From Shewanella psychromarinicola (GTDB taxonomy: Bacteria; Pseudomonadota; Gammaproteobacteria; Enterobacterales; Shewanellaceae): a DNA stretch of 64,000 bases. The notes below the pieces were generated by a model. It did not search any database. It was not told the origin of the DNA and saw nothing but the letters and a program-made list of their open reading frames with translations. How positions within the stretch are numbered: the first letter of the stretch is position 1; each line of letters starts with the position of its first letter. A program made the translations under genes and the position numbers. Positions 37,193 to 46,409 of this stretch are shown here, piece after piece. The stretch spans positions 1,860,001 to 1,924,000 of the forward strand of contig NZ_CP034073.1 in the NCBI RefSeq assembly GCF_003855155.1, in the 5' to 3' direction.

Positions 37193-37344
37193 TACCTTTC
37201 TTGTAAATATAATGATTATTTTTAATACAGTATGATCTACATCACTTTTTATGAAAAATTGAAGACTTGCAATAAAGCCGTATTTAACGAATTAGCCTAT
37301 CTATTGTTCCGATCTGAGGTTAAACAATGCTATTTCAGCCCGTT

Positions 37345-38295
37345 TTAGTAGCCATGGCTAGCATCGACGACATAGTGCAATGATTTGGACTGTTGCCATC
37401 GGCAATAGTTTTGGCTAAATATTTGTACTACTTGTTCGGGAAAACTTGGCGCAGCGATATGGGGAGTAATAGTGACGTTATCGTAATGCCATAGTGGATG
37501 GTTAGCAGGCAAGGGCTCTTGTTCGAACACATCTAATATGGCTTGGCGCTGTGGGCATAGCATCAGTTCAGTTTGTAAAGCAGTCAAATCAATTGCGTTA
37601 CCTCGGCCAATGTTAAATAACATGGTATCAGGTTTCAATAAGGGCAGATTTTCGGCATTTAATAGATGCTTGGTTTGAGGTGTATCGGGTAATACGCTGA
37701 CAATGACATGTGCATGGGGCAAATAATCGGCTAATTTATCCATCGTGTCGATGCGATTAAAGCCACTCACGAGTGCGCCTTGGCGATTGAGCCCGCTGAC
37801 TGTCATGCCAAAATGGTGGGCTGTTATCGCAAGGTGTTGAGCGATGGAGCCCGTGCCTAGTATTAATAGTTGTTGCCCTTGCAAAGTTCGGTAACTGCCT
37901 GGTCGCCAAAGCTGCTGGTGTTGTTGCTGCGTATACTGGGCATGGTGTCGATAATGGCTTAATAGGTAGCCAAAAACATATTCACTCATTAGCGGGCCAA
38001 AGACGCCGCGAATATTGGTCAGCAAATAATCATGTCGTAATGATGGTTGCATTAACGCATCGACACCCGCAAAGGTTGATTGTAACCATTTAAGCGCTGT
38101 TGCATGGGGCAGTAATGGTGCGGCTAAATGGGGTTCTGCTAACCAAATATCAGCATCATTAATATTGCTGAGCGTGTCATCGCCAGTATCAACGAGAATG
38201 TCATCGACAATTTCGAGATCTGGCAATGAATGCTTTGCCAATAATTGGCGATATTGATCGTTCTCTCTGGTCCGCAATAATAATTTATTCGCCAT
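37345..38295 (-). CDS. D-2-hydroxyacid dehydrogenase (GhrA-like)
   Basis: 316 residues. Rossmann segment LLILGTGSIAQHLAITAHHF binds NAD(P)H. Catalytic residues: Arg in FNIGRGNAIDL, Glu in DVFEQEPLPANHPLW and His in TPHIAAPSFPE. The family reduces glyoxylate, hydroxypyruvate and similar 2-oxoacids; the exact substrate is not deducible. Upstream on the same strand lies a glycerophosphodiesterase gene 37 bp away, so they may be cotranscribed. Confidence 0.88.
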   Translation of the reverse strand: MANKLLLRTRENDQYRQLLAKHSLPDLEIVDDILVDTGDDTLSNINDADIWLAEPHLAAPLLPHATALKWLQSTFAGVDALMQPSLRHDYLLTNIRGVFGPLMSEYVFGYLLSHYRHHAQYTQQQHQQLWRPGSYRTLQGQQLLILGTGSIAQHLAITAHHFGMTVSGLNRQGALVSGFNRIDTMDKLADYLPHAHVIVSVLPDTPQTKHLLNAENLPLLKPDTMLFNIGRGNAIDLTALQTELMLCPQRQAILDVFEQEPLPANHPLWHYDNVTITPHIAAPSFPEQVVQIFSQNYCRWQQSKSLHYVVDASHGY

Positions 38296-38331
38296 AGGGA
38301 TTCCATGATTTAGTCTTGATACGTAGACGGC

Positions 38332-39066
38332 TTATTCAAACCAACCATGGTAGTCCACTGTGACCGGCATCATTGCTATTGCCATCGCTTTGTCTGGATA
38401 ATTACTGAAAACACCGTCGACACCCATTGCTTTTAACGCTTGAATATCTTCATGATGATCAACGGTATACACAAATACTTTACCGCCGCGCTGATGGGCG
38501 TCATCAATAATAGCTTGATTAATAAAACTCACGTCAAGATTGATCGAATAGGCATTAAGCGTCGTCATTATTTGAGCTAAGTCTAGCGGGATCCCCGCCA
38601 GTAATGGGGCGATAATAGCTTGTGGGAAAGTGTTTTTTATCTGAGCCAAATAGGGGTGGTTAAATGATGATATTAACAGTTGTTCTGGGGTGTAATTGAG
38701 TTGCTCAAGGGCTTGAGGGTATAATGCAAGAAAGGGTTTTACGCAGCCAACGCCTTTTAATTCGATGTTGACGCTGCACAAGCCTTCGCTTTTTGTGCTT
38801 ATCCGTTCGAGTGCCTGCCATAACGTGGGGATCGCTTGTCCGCCGACGGTAAATAGAGCCAGAGCTGCTTTTGTGGTTAAGTGGATCAGCCCTGTTCCGG
38901 TTGACTTACCTTCTAAACGGCGATCATGAAACACCACTAATTCACCTTCAACGCAATGCACATCAAGTTCAATGGCATTAACACCCAAATCGAGTGCTTT
39001 GTCTATAGCAATTAAGGTATTTTCAGGTTCATAACCGCTGGCGCTGCGGTGAGCAAAAACGAGCAT
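38332..39066 (-). CDS. ugpQ: Glycerophosphodiester phosphodiesterase
   Basis: 244 residues of the cytoplasmic UgpQ type (no signal peptide). TIM-barrel metal and catalytic residues: HRSASGYEPENTL (His, Arg, Glu), AIELDVHCVEGELVVFHD (Glu, Asp, His, His). Ends with the GVDGVFSNYPDKA segment typical of GDPD. It hydrolyses glycerophosphodiesters to glycerol-3-phosphate and alcohol. It sits 25 bp downstream of mscM, on the same strand. The symbol is by similarity of type. Confidence 0.88.
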   Translation of the reverse strand: MLVFAHRSASGYEPENTLIAIDKALDLGVNAIELDVHCVEGELVVFHDRRLEGKSTGTGLIHLTTKAALALFTVGGQAIPTLWQALERISTKSEGLCSVNIELKGVGCVKPFLALYPQALEQLNYTPEQLLISSFNHPYLAQIKNTFPQAIIAPLLAGIPLDLAQIMTTLNAYSINLDVSFINQAIIDDAHQRGGKVFVYTVDHHEDIQALKAMGVDGVFSNYPDKAMAIAMMPVTVDYHGWFE

Positions 39067-39090
39067 AGCTTTCCTTAATTAAGACTTGAA

Positions 39091-42000
39091 TTAGCCTTTA
39101 TATAATCCGGTGGATTCTTTAGGCATATGATTAATATGAATGTCCATCTGCGGATAGGCAAGTTCGACATTATTTTCTTTAAGCTTTTTATTAATGAGTT
39201 TATGCAAGCTGTGGCGTAACGGCCAACGATCCGACATGTCTTTCGCATACGAGCGAATTTCGTAATCTTGTGTGTGTCGACCAAAACCGGCGAACCATAC
39301 TTCTGGCTCCGGTATGGCTAATGATAAATCACATTCAAGCACGGCTTGATGAAGTAACATTTCGACTTTGGTTGGATCAGCATCACGAGATACCGATACT
39401 GTTACGATCACACGAGTGATCGGATCGGACAACGACCAGTTAACCAGTTGTTCGGTAATAAAGGCTTTGTTTGGCACAATAATTTCTTTATGATCAAAGT
39501 CGACAATCGTAGTCGCTCTGATTTGGATTTTACTGACTGTACCTGATAGGTCGCGGATAGTAACGGTATCGCCAATACGAATGGGTTTTTCAAATAGAAT
39601 GATCAAACCAGAAATAAAGTTAGCAAAAATTTCTTGTAAGCCAAACCCTAAGCCTACTGAGAGTGCCGCAACTAGCCATTGCAATTTAGCCCACTCCATC
39701 CCAAGGGTTGAAAAACCAAATAGTATGCCAAAAAATACCACTAAATAACTGCTCACAGTGGTAATGGCAAACCCGGTTCCTGGCGATAAATCTAATCTTT
39801 GCAATAACGTCAGTTCCATCAAACCGGGGAGGTTTTTAGCAATAACTAATGAGAAACCAACTAACATAATTCCAAATAGAATTGATTTCAATGTAATGGG
39901 CACTTGTTGCTCAATACCATTTACATTGCTGTTGGTGGTCCATAAAGTAATGCCATCTAAAAACGAGAATACCGCAGTATGCGTTTGCGCCAAAATGCCC
40001 AATAAGCTGGCGAAGAAGGCCAAAATTAAAATTGATCTCACTAAGCCCAGTGACTGGCTGGAAATGGTTTCTAAATCAACAATCGGTTCTTCATAGGTAT
40101 CTATCGGTTCATTGTTTTGTAATTCGTCTCTTTCTCGTTGTGCAAGTAACTCTGCACGCTTGGCTTTGGCGCGATCAAATGCGATTAAACGGCGTTCAAT
40201 CAACATCCAACGCTTAATTAACTGATAAGTCAGCAAGAAGCCCAAGCCTAATAATACCGAAATTTGTAGCTGTAATAGAAGTTGGAATGCGGTGAAGTAG
40301 TAGCCGATCACCGCCAAGATTGCGCTAAAAACAGGGGTCCCGATCAGTATTGCCCATAGCGCTTTTTGAATGATAGCCATATTAGTGGCGCTAGGCTTAT
40401 TTTTGCGATATTGGCCAATAAGTAACATGACTTCTTTATACAGCAGAAATAGCACAACACAGAAAACGATAAACGCACCACGGCCAAGACTGTTGCGTAC
40501 TAATGAGGTATCTAACGCTTCGGTAAAGCCCATTAAACCTATTAATGGCGCAGATACCATGACAAACGAAGCCATGGTTTGTTGTGCTTGTTGGACAATT
40601 TCCTTGGGCCGTCTGAAATGACTGATCAAAATACCTTTATCAAGGGTTAACAAGAAAAAGAACTGATATATCAGATAACTGACACCAATAGCTAAAATGC
40701 CAACCCCCACGGCATAAACCAGATTTTGCTCTGAACGCGAGAAAATAATCCCTGCCATTATCACCGGTAACGGCCTTATTAAAGCGTACGTTAAGCTGAT
40801 GATTAGGGTTTTAATGGTGTATTTAAATTTATCTTGAGTCACATTGCCAACATATATTGCATAGCGACTAATCGCTTCATTGAACTTAGGTGTCAGCATG
40901 TCCTGTGCCATTAAACAACACAAAAATAAAATTCCCCACCAAGCCCAATAATTACTTTGTTCAGACCAAGCTTGTTGTAACAACTGCCACTGACTCGGTT
41001 GCAGTAACCAGACACTACTGTGGCTTAAGTCAATTAACCATAAGGCGCCAATGCTAGGCGCATTAGGCACCCAAAATAGATGTTCGTTAAGGGTGTTTTT
41101 TAATGTGTTATGTAATTGATTTAATTGCTCATAACCAATGCGTAACTTAGCAAATTCAGCTAGATATTGATCGTAACTTTGCGATAGTTGATTGATTAGC
41201 TCTTGTTGTGATTGCAGTAATTTAATCTGGGTTTCATTAAACATGTCGCGGTTATCAAGTTGCTGGCTGTTCAGTGCTTGTTGCTGTTCTAATTTGTAGC
41301 GTTGTAAACGAGCATCGGCTAATTCTGTTTGCAGTTTGTCTAGATTGGGTGGCTTAGGTAATGATTGCAGCATCTGCAAAAAACGATCGCCAAAGGCGGA
41401 GTTAGTTTTAACCCAGGTAATTTGCTCAAGTACGTTTGATAGTTGGGCATTTTGTGATTGATAGCGTTTCTCAATTCGTTGTTGATTCTCGATCGCAGAT
41501 TTTATATTACTGGTGAGGGTCTGTAATTGTTCAGCATAGTGCTGATTTACTTCGCTAAGTTCTTGAGATAATGGATCGGCTAGCTCTTGGGCATCAATTA
41601 AGTTATTGGCTATGGTGTCTGCGGTTTGCTGCTGGCGAGACTCAATGTTGTGTTTGTTGATAAGCTCAATAAAGATTCCTTGTTGGCTTAAAGACAAGCG
41701 ATTGAGCTGCTGTTGTAGTTGAGTAATTTCTAACTGCTTAGGGTTAGCTAATTGTTCAGCTTGTAAGGTGACAATATGCTGCGCGAGCAGTTCTGCCTGA
41801 AGTTTGTTACGTTGGCCTAATGGAATATCAATCGGCGATTTTAGGGTTTTATTATGTTGGGTTAAGGCATTTTGTGCTTGAACAATTAAATCAGGTAATT
41901 GCGTTTGGCGTTGTGAAATCAGACGTAACTGCTGATTAAGGCTCGATTCGGTCTCTTTTAATTCCGATAAATGAAAATAGGCCATTGAAGCTTGCTGGTT

Positions 42001-42300
42001 AAGATCGATTTCAACATTTAGGCTTAACGGTTTCTGTGCTTCAGCAAGTTGCTCTGCCAGTGAGAGTTTTGCTTCGTTGTTAGAGCGTTCTATATTGGTA
42101 TAGGTTTGTTGTTCAATTTGCAGCTTTTCAATGCTGCTTTCGAGTTCTGTAATTTGAGATTGTATATCAAGCGGCTGATTTTCAGATTGGCTATTGAGCC
42201 CCAAACGCTTATCTAGGGTTAGAGGGGTATTAGCAAATACAGAAACTGACAGTATATTTGCTATAAGAAAACACAGAAATAAACACGCTAAACGTAACAT
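39091..42300 (-). CDS. mscM: Mechanosensitive channel MscM/MscK family (YjeP-like)
   Basis: 1069 residues from the ATG at 42298-42300, where a signal peptide begins (MLRLACLFLCFLIANILSVSVFA); the longer frame to 42330 adds ten residues before it. A long periplasmic coiled-coil region (about 40-430, Gln/Leu-rich) is followed by about 11 membrane helices and a C-terminal MscS core with the pore helix and GLGFGLQEIFANFISGLIILFEKPIRIGDTV. It protects cells from osmotic downshock. In E. coli it follows psd in one operon, as here, though 335 bp with a terminator separate them. Confidence 0.92.
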   Translation of the reverse strand: MLRLACLFLCFLIANILSVSVFANTPLTLDKRLGLNSQSENQPLDIQSQITELESSIEKLQIEQQTYTNIERSNNEAKLSLAEQLAEAQKPLSLNVEIDLNQQASMAYFHLSELKETESSLNQQLRLISQRQTQLPDLIVQAQNALTQHNKTLKSPIDIPLGQRNKLQAELLAQHIVTLQAEQLANPKQLEITQLQQQLNRLSLSQQGIFIELINKHNIESRQQQTADTIANNLIDAQELADPLSQELSEVNQHYAEQLQTLTSNIKSAIENQQRIEKRYQSQNAQLSNVLEQITWVKTNSAFGDRFLQMLQSLPKPPNLDKLQTELADARLQRYKLEQQQALNSQQLDNRDMFNETQIKLLQSQQELINQLSQSYDQYLAEFAKLRIGYEQLNQLHNTLKNTLNEHLFWVPNAPSIGALWLIDLSHSSVWLLQPSQWQLLQQAWSEQSNYWAWWGILFLCCLMAQDMLTPKFNEAISRYAIYVGNVTQDKFKYTIKTLIISLTYALIRPLPVIMAGIIFSRSEQNLVYAVGVGILAIGVSYLIYQFFFLLTLDKGILISHFRRPKEIVQQAQQTMASFVMVSAPLIGLMGFTEALDTSLVRNSLGRGAFIVFCVVLFLLYKEVMLLIGQYRKNKPSATNMAIIQKALWAILIGTPVFSAILAVIGYYFTAFQLLLQLQISVLLGLGFLLTYQLIKRWMLIERRLIAFDRAKAKRAELLAQRERDELQNNEPIDTYEEPIVDLETISSQSLGLVRSILILAFFASLLGILAQTHTAVFSFLDGITLWTTNSNVNGIEQQVPITLKSILFGIMLVGFSLVIAKNLPGLMELTLLQRLDLSPGTGFAITTVSSYLVVFFGILFGFSTLGMEWAKLQWLVAALSVGLGFGLQEIFANFISGLIILFEKPIRIGDTVTIRDLSGTVSKIQIRATTIVDFDHKEIIVPNKAFITEQLVNWSLSDPITRVIVTVSVSRDADPTKVEMLLHQAVLECDLSLAIPEPEVWFAGFGRHTQDYEIRSYAKDMSDRWPLRHSLHKLINKKLKENNVELAYPQMDIHINHMPKESTGLYKG

Positions 42301-42634
42301 AATACTTGGCTCAGGCTGGAGTATGGTCATGGTAGCAAATTTGCGAGATTATGATCTATATTTTTGATGTCTTTGCTGAGTTTCAAATAAAGCTGTCGCA
42401 ACAATCATTATTTATTTAATCGTGGTTGGAGTGGTCTGTTGCTCGTCTAAAATGCTGCGTGCTAGCACCAATCATAAAAGGGGGTAACACGATACTACAG
42501 CGCTGTTTTTGCGCTTAAAAAGCGCAATGCAGTGGTAAATGAGCAATGAGTTTACAATATAAAGCCGTACCACTCAAAAGCAGTACGGCTCAATATAGCT
42601 CAATTAATTCAGGGTGTGGTTTAGTGGTGGCGAG
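42301..42634. other. Non-coding interval between psd and mscM
   Basis: About 335 bp holding the psd terminator and, at about 42505-42525, a second inverted repeat TTGCGCTT-aaa-AAGCGCAA. This suggests that mscM may have its own promoter and is not simply read from psd. No gene seen. Confidence 0.55.
42563..42592 (-). terminator. Terminator downstream of psd
   Basis: AGCCGTAC (42563-42570) and GTACGGCT (42583-42590) form an eight-base stem. On the minus strand it is followed by TTTAT, about 45 bp after psd. Confidence 0.75.
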
Positions 42635-43501
42635 TTATTGCTGGTTGAATTTGGCGAATGGTTGACCCATACGCGTGGTTTCACCTGGTTCGACACCATC
42701 AGCAAATGTTGCAATGGCATCTTGCGCAAATAACATCACCACAGTGCTGCCTAGTTTAAAACGACCCATTTCAGCGCCTTTTTCTAAGGTAACCGCTTCT
42801 GGGCCTGTGGTTGGATAGTCCCAGCTAAACACTTGCTTACCACCTGGTGGGGTCACTGTACCGGACCAAATTGTTTCAATACTGGCTACAATTGTTGCAC
42901 CTACCAGTACCATTGCAAGTGGGCCTGCTTCGGTTTCAAAAATAGCCACCACACGTTCATTACGGGCAAATAGTCCGGGCACATTTTGAGCCGTAAGAGG
43001 ATTAACCGAGAATAAATCGCCTGGCACATAAGTCATTTTTGATAATGTACCTGTGATTGGCATGTGGATCCGGTGGTAATCTTTTGGAGCCAAGTAAATA
43101 GTGGCAAAATCGCCATCATCAAAACGTGCAGCATCATTCTTATCACCCCCTAATAATGCTTCGGTCGTATAACTGTGACCTTTGGCTTGGAAAATGTTGC
43201 GAGCGTCAATTGAACCACATTGACTTATCGCCCCATCAACCGGGTGCGCCATGAAATGGCTGTCTTGGCAGATAGGTCGCAGTTGAGGCTTTAATGCCCG
43301 GGTAAAAAAGGCATTGAAGGTTTTGTAGGCTTCGGGCTCAGGTTGCAATGCTTCTGACATATCAACTTTGTATTGTTTGATAAACCATTTAATCCCTGCC
43401 GTGGTGATAACGCCTACTTCTGCAGCGGCAAATTTGCCCACTAAGCGCGACAGAAAGTGTTTTGGCAACATGTATTGCAAAGCAATTTTAATTGAGTCCA
43501 A
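42635..43501 (-). CDS. psd: Phosphatidylserine decarboxylase proenzyme
   Basis: 288 residues, TTG start at 43499-43501 with GGAAA 7 bp before it, giving [20 protein letters not shown] like E. coli MLNSFKLSLQY. A longer in-frame ATG (to 43522) exists. The LGST autocleavage site, which generates the pyruvoyl cofactor at Ser, is in [13 protein letters not shown] near the C-terminus. Converts phosphatidylserine to phosphatidylethanolamine at the inner membrane. Lies between rsgA and mscM, as in E. coli. Confidence 0.95.
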   Translation of the reverse strand: MDSIKIALQYMLPKHFLSRLVGKFAAAEVGVITTAGIKWFIKQYKVDMSEALQPEPEAYKTFNAFFTRALKPQLRPICQDSHFMAHPVDGAISQCGSIDARNIFQAKGHSYTTEALLGGDKNDAARFDDGDFATIYLAPKDYHRIHMPITGTLSKMTYVPGDLFSVNPLTAQNVPGLFARNERVVAIFETEAGPLAMVLVGATIVASIETIWSGTVTPPGGKQVFSWDYPTTGPEAVTLEKGAEMGRFKLGSTVVMLFAQDAIATFADGVEPGETTRMGQPFAKFNQQ

Positions 43502-43604
43502 TGTGTTTCCTTTTTCTCTCATCTGGTTGAACGATATAGTTTTATTCTACAGCCTACTATTTCTACAGCCTAGTCTTTATAAAGAGTATTAGGCATACAG
43601 AATA

Positions 43605-44666
43605 TTATTCATCAATTGCACGGAAATGTCGTGCATGACGTTGTTCATCTAAACTGGCAATAATACGTTGATAATTACTAAAACGGTCTTTGGTTATTTT
43701 TCCATCAGCTAATGCTTGCTGTAAAGCACAACCTGGGTCGTCGCCATGTTTACAATCGCGAAACTTACATGTTCCTAAAAAATCTCTAAATTCGATAAAA
43801 CACCAACCAACCCTGATGGCATCTAAATGCCATAATGCAAATTCGCGTATACCAGGTGAATCAATTAAATCACCCCCGCTGATAAAATGCAGTAACTTGG
43901 CCGTGGTGGTCGTGTGTTGACCTAAACCTGAGTTATCGGACACATCGCCAATTAATAGTTCAGCTTCTGGCATTAAAGCATTGATTAAGGAAGACTTTCC
44001 AACTCCTGATTGACCAGCGAAAACACTGACTTTGTTATTGAGTAAATCTTTAATGTCATCTACGCCTTCGCCTGTGTGGCTACTGATCCGATAAACCGGA
44101 TAACCAATATCTTGGTAGCGTGTCAAAGCTCGTTCGATTTCATCACGATTGGTATCATCTAATAAATCAATTTTGTTCAGAATGATGATAGGTCGAATAT
44201 CGGTATCTTCAGAAGCCACTAGATATCGATCAATAATTTGGGTGGTAAAGCTAGGCAAAACCGATGACACAATTAAGATTTGATCGATGTTGGCGGCAAT
44301 AATTTTTACGCCGTCGTATAAATCTGGTCGAGTTAAAGAAGATTTTCGTGGGTGAACGGCTACGACAATACCACCGATACTGGAGCCGGATTGGACTTCA
44401 GTCGCGAGTCTTACCACGACTTTATCACCCGTGACTAAACTGGTGACCGCGCGACGAATATTACATCGCGATACCATACCGTTTGCAGTTTCAATATCGG
44501 CATGCTGACCAAAGCGAGAAATAACCACACCAGCTTGCTCAGGACCTAACAGATTGTCCTGTAACTCGGCATGTTGAGTGTTATCGTCATTGCGCTTTAA
44601 TCGCTTAGTCTGATTAGCGCGCATTCGGCGTAATTGGCCCTGACTTAGGGGTTTCTTTTTACTCAC
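43605..44666 (-). CDS. rsgA: Ribosome small-subunit GTPase RsgA
   Basis: 353 residues with circularly permuted GTPase motifs in the order G4-G1-G3: ILNKIDLL, GQSGVGKSSLINAL, DSPGIREF. An N-terminal OB domain precedes them, and a C-terminal zinc knuckle (CKFRDCKHGDDPGC) follows. It checks late 30S assembly. The basic N-terminus (MSKKKPLSQGQLRRMRANQ) is typical. Divergent from orn, as in E. coli. Confidence 0.96.
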   Translation of the reverse strand: MSKKKPLSQGQLRRMRANQTKRLKRNDDNTQHAELQDNLLGPEQAGVVISRFGQHADIETANGMVSRCNIRRAVTSLVTGDKVVVRLATEVQSGSSIGGIVVAVHPRKSSLTRPDLYDGVKIIAANIDQILIVSSVLPSFTTQIIDRYLVASEDTDIRPIIILNKIDLLDDTNRDEIERALTRYQDIGYPVYRISSHTGEGVDDIKDLLNNKVSVFAGQSGVGKSSLINALMPEAELLIGDVSDNSGLGQHTTTTAKLLHFISGGDLIDSPGIREFALWHLDAIRVGWCFIEFRDFLGTCKFRDCKHGDDPGCALQQALADGKITKDRFSNYQRIIASLDEQRHARHFRAIDE

Positions 44667-44778
44667 AGGCTTATCTTCATTAAATAGGTGTTTTTTTGTG
44701 TGTCAAAAAAACAGTATGATACACACTCTTTTATAAAAATGCCTGAATTTAGGCGACAGATAACATAAGGCGGCATAA

Positions 44779-45324
44779 ATGGCTGTTGATGCGAATAATC
44801 TAATTTGGGTTGATTTGGAAATGACAGGCTTAGAACCCGCTGTGGATCGAGTTATTGAAATTGCCACCTTAGTGACCGACCAAGACCTTAATATCATTGC
44901 TCAAGGCCCTGTACTAGCGATTTACCAAACCGATGCTGCTCTAGCAGGCATGGATGATTGGAACCAAAAACATCACGGCCAGTCAGGATTAATTGACCGT
45001 GTGCGCGCCAGTAAATGTTCTGAACAAGATGCGATAACACAAACGATTGATTTTTTATCTCAGTACGTGCCTAAAGGCGCATCGCCAATGTGCGGCAACA
45101 GTATTGGTCAAGATCGTCGCTTTATGAATAAGTACATGTCGGAGCTTGAAGAGTATTTTCATTATCGCAATATCGATGTGAGTACCATCAAAGAGTTGGT
45201 TCGTCGTTGGAGCCCTGAAACAATGAATGGCTTCAGTAAGAAAAATACTCATCAAGCATTAGAAGATATCAAAGAGTCTATTGCTGAAATGCAGTTTTAT
45301 CGCACAGAAGTATTTAAAATTTAA
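44779..45324 (+). CDS. orn: Oligoribonuclease
   Basis: 181 residues, DEDDh 3'-5' exoribonuclease that degrades di- to pentanucleotides. Exo I is [11 protein letters not shown], Exo II is [14 protein letters not shown], and Exo III is [11 protein letters not shown]. Followed by tRNA-Gly genes, exactly as E. coli orn is followed by glyVXY. Confidence 0.97.
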   Translation: MAVDANNLIWVDLEMTGLEPAVDRVIEIATLVTDQDLNIIAQGPVLAIYQTDAALAGMDDWNQKHHGQSGLIDRVRASKCSEQDAITQTIDFLSQYVPKGASPMCGNSIGQDRRFMNKYMSELEEYFHYRNIDVSTIKELVRRWSPETMNGFSKKNTHQALEDIKESIAEMQFYRTEVFKI

Positions 45325-45354
45325 CCAATTGAACAATTTTTTTAAAAAAGGGGG

Positions 45355-45382
45355 TTGCAGCGTAGTAAAATTTACCTATAAT
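45355..45382 (+). promoter_or_regulatory. Promoter of the tRNA-Gly array
   Basis: TTGCAG (45355-45360), a 16-bp spacer, TATAAT (45377-45382), then GCGGCC, the GC-rich discriminator of stringently controlled stable-RNA promoters. Confidence 0.82.
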
Positions 45383-45389
45383 GCGGCCT

Positions 45390-45431
45390 CAACTTTCTAC
45401 AGAGCGCCAAACTCTGAGTCATAGAAAGTTG
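45390..45431 (+). other. Leader hairpin before the first tRNA
   Basis: AACTTTCTA (about 45390-45399) pairs with TAGAAAGTT (about 45422-45430), with an inner CAGAG/CTCTG pair. It is likely a processing structure at the 5' end of the polycistronic tRNA precursor. Confidence 0.65.
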
Positions 45432-45450
45432 TATTGAAATTTGAAAGTAT

Positions 45451-45526
45451 GCGACATTAGCTCAGTTGGTAGAGCGATACCTTGCCAAGGTATAGGTCAT
45501 CAGTTCGAACCTGATATGTCGCTCCA
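45451..45526 (+). tRNA. tRNA-Gly(GCC), copy 1
   Basis: 76 nt including encoded CCA. Acceptor GCGACAT/ATGTCGC, D stem GCTC/GAGC, anticodon stem ATACC/GGTAT with loop TTGCCAA (anticodon GCC), T arm ATCAG-TTCGAAC-CTGAT. All stems pair perfectly. Confidence 0.97.
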
Positions 45527-45562
45527 AATTTCTGTATGATTTTAAAAGAAAGTGAAATATGT

Positions 45563-45668
45563 GCGACATTAGCTCAGTTGAGTTAATTGTAAGAGTCGAT
45601 ACCAATCTTGTTCCAAGGTATAGGTCATCAGTTCGAACCCCTCTTTATTTATAAAGAAGGTCGCTCCA
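45563..45668 (+). pseudogene. Disrupted tRNA-Gly, copy 2 (chimeric)
   Basis: 106 nt. Normal acceptor 5' strand and TCGCTCCA 3' end, but extra bases in the D arm (agttgagttaattgtaag) and in the anticodon loop (ATACCaatcttgttCCAAGG, so the GCC anticodon is lost). The 3' half of the T stem is replaced by a Ctctttatttataaagaag-type palindrome. It cannot fold as tRNA. Confidence 0.88.
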
Positions 45669-45704
45669 AATTTCTGTTAGATTTTAAAAGAAAGCGAAAA
45701 GTGT

Positions 45705-45780
45705 GCGACATTAGCTCAGTTGGTAGAGCGATACCTTGCCAAGGTATAGGTCATCAGTTCGAACCTGATATGTCGCTCCA
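45705..45780 (+). tRNA. tRNA-Gly(GCC), copy 3
   Basis: Identical to copy 1 over all 76 nt, including CCA. Confidence 0.97.
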
Positions 45781-45816
45781 AATTTCTGTATGATTTTAAA
45801 ATAAAGTGAAATATGT

Positions 45817-45892
45817 GCGACATTAGCTCAGTTGGTAGAGCGATACCTTGCCAAGGTATAGGTCATCAGTTCGAACCTGATATGTCGCTCCA
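45817..45892 (+). tRNA. tRNA-Gly(GCC), copy 4
   Basis: Identical to copies 1 and 3 over all 76 nt, including CCA. Copies 3 and 4 share near-identical spacers (aatttctg...attttaaaa). Confidence 0.97.
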
Positions 45893-45913
45893 AATTTCAA
45901 CATGATTTTGTAA

Positions 45914-45957
45914 TGCCAAGGTATAGGTCATCAGTTCGAACCTGATATGTCGCTCCA
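45914..45957 (+). pseudogene. 3'-half tRNA-Gly fragment, copy 5
   Basis: 44 nt beginning inside the anticodon (TGCCAAGG) and running perfectly to CCA. It is fused to spacer sequence where the 5' half should be. Confidence 0.9.
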
Positions 45958-45979
45958 AATCACTTCTCTAGTTTGAAAT

Positions 45980-46097
45980 GCAACATTATCTCAGTTGCGC
46001 TTTTAGAAAATGCGATACCTTTTTTTTTGCCAAGGTATAGGTCATAACAGCGTCATCAGTTCGAACCACTCTTTATTTATAAAGAAACGTCGCTCCA
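45980..46097 (+). pseudogene. Expanded tRNA-Gly-like unit, copy 6
   Basis: 118 nt. Compared with the intact gene it has: two changes in the acceptor/D region, a longer D arm (gcgcttttagaaaatgcg), seven to eight extra T in the anticodon loop before TTGCCAA, about ten extra bases before the T arm (ataacagcgtc), and the palindromic actctttatttataaagaa replacing the T-stem 3' strand. The anticodon stem ATACC/GGTAT and CCA end are kept. Confidence 0.85.
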
Positions 46098-46133
46098 AAT
46101 CACTTCCCTAGTTTGAAATCCCTAGTTTGAAAT

Positions 46134-46251
46134 GCAACATTATCTCAGTTGCGCTTTTAGAAAATGCGATACCTTTTTGTTTGCCAAGCTAGACGTCATA
46201 AAGCGGTCATCAGTTCGAACCACTTTTTATTTATAAAGAAACGTCGCTCCA
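46134..46251 (+). pseudogene. Expanded tRNA-Gly-like unit, copy 7
   Basis: Same architecture and almost the same sequence as copy 6, 118 nt, with further changes in the anticodon stem 3' strand (gctagacgtc in place of ggtataggtc). Flanks (cacttccctagtttgaaat) also match copy 6, so the two arose by duplication of the altered unit. Confidence 0.85.
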
Positions 46252-46301
46252 AATCACTTCCTCTGTTAAAAATCCTTGTAAACATTCCCTAAATTTTATC
46301 T

Positions 46302-46407
46302 AAATTAGCTCAGTTGTGCGTTTAGAAAATGCAATACCTCTTGGTTTGCCAAGCGAGAAGTCATAACAGCGTCATCAGTTCGAACCATTGTTTATGACGG
46401 GAAGGTC
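46302..46407 (+). pseudogene. Expanded tRNA-Gly-like unit, copy 8 (most diverged)
   Basis: Retains ATTAGCTCAGTTG, the expanded D arm (tgcgtttagaaaatgc), AATACC...TTGCCAAG, GTCATAACAGCGTCATCAGTTCG and a GTCG remnant of the acceptor. It has lost the 5' acceptor strand and the CCA end. Same insertion positions as copies 6 and 7. Confidence 0.78.
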
Positions 46408-46409
46408 GT

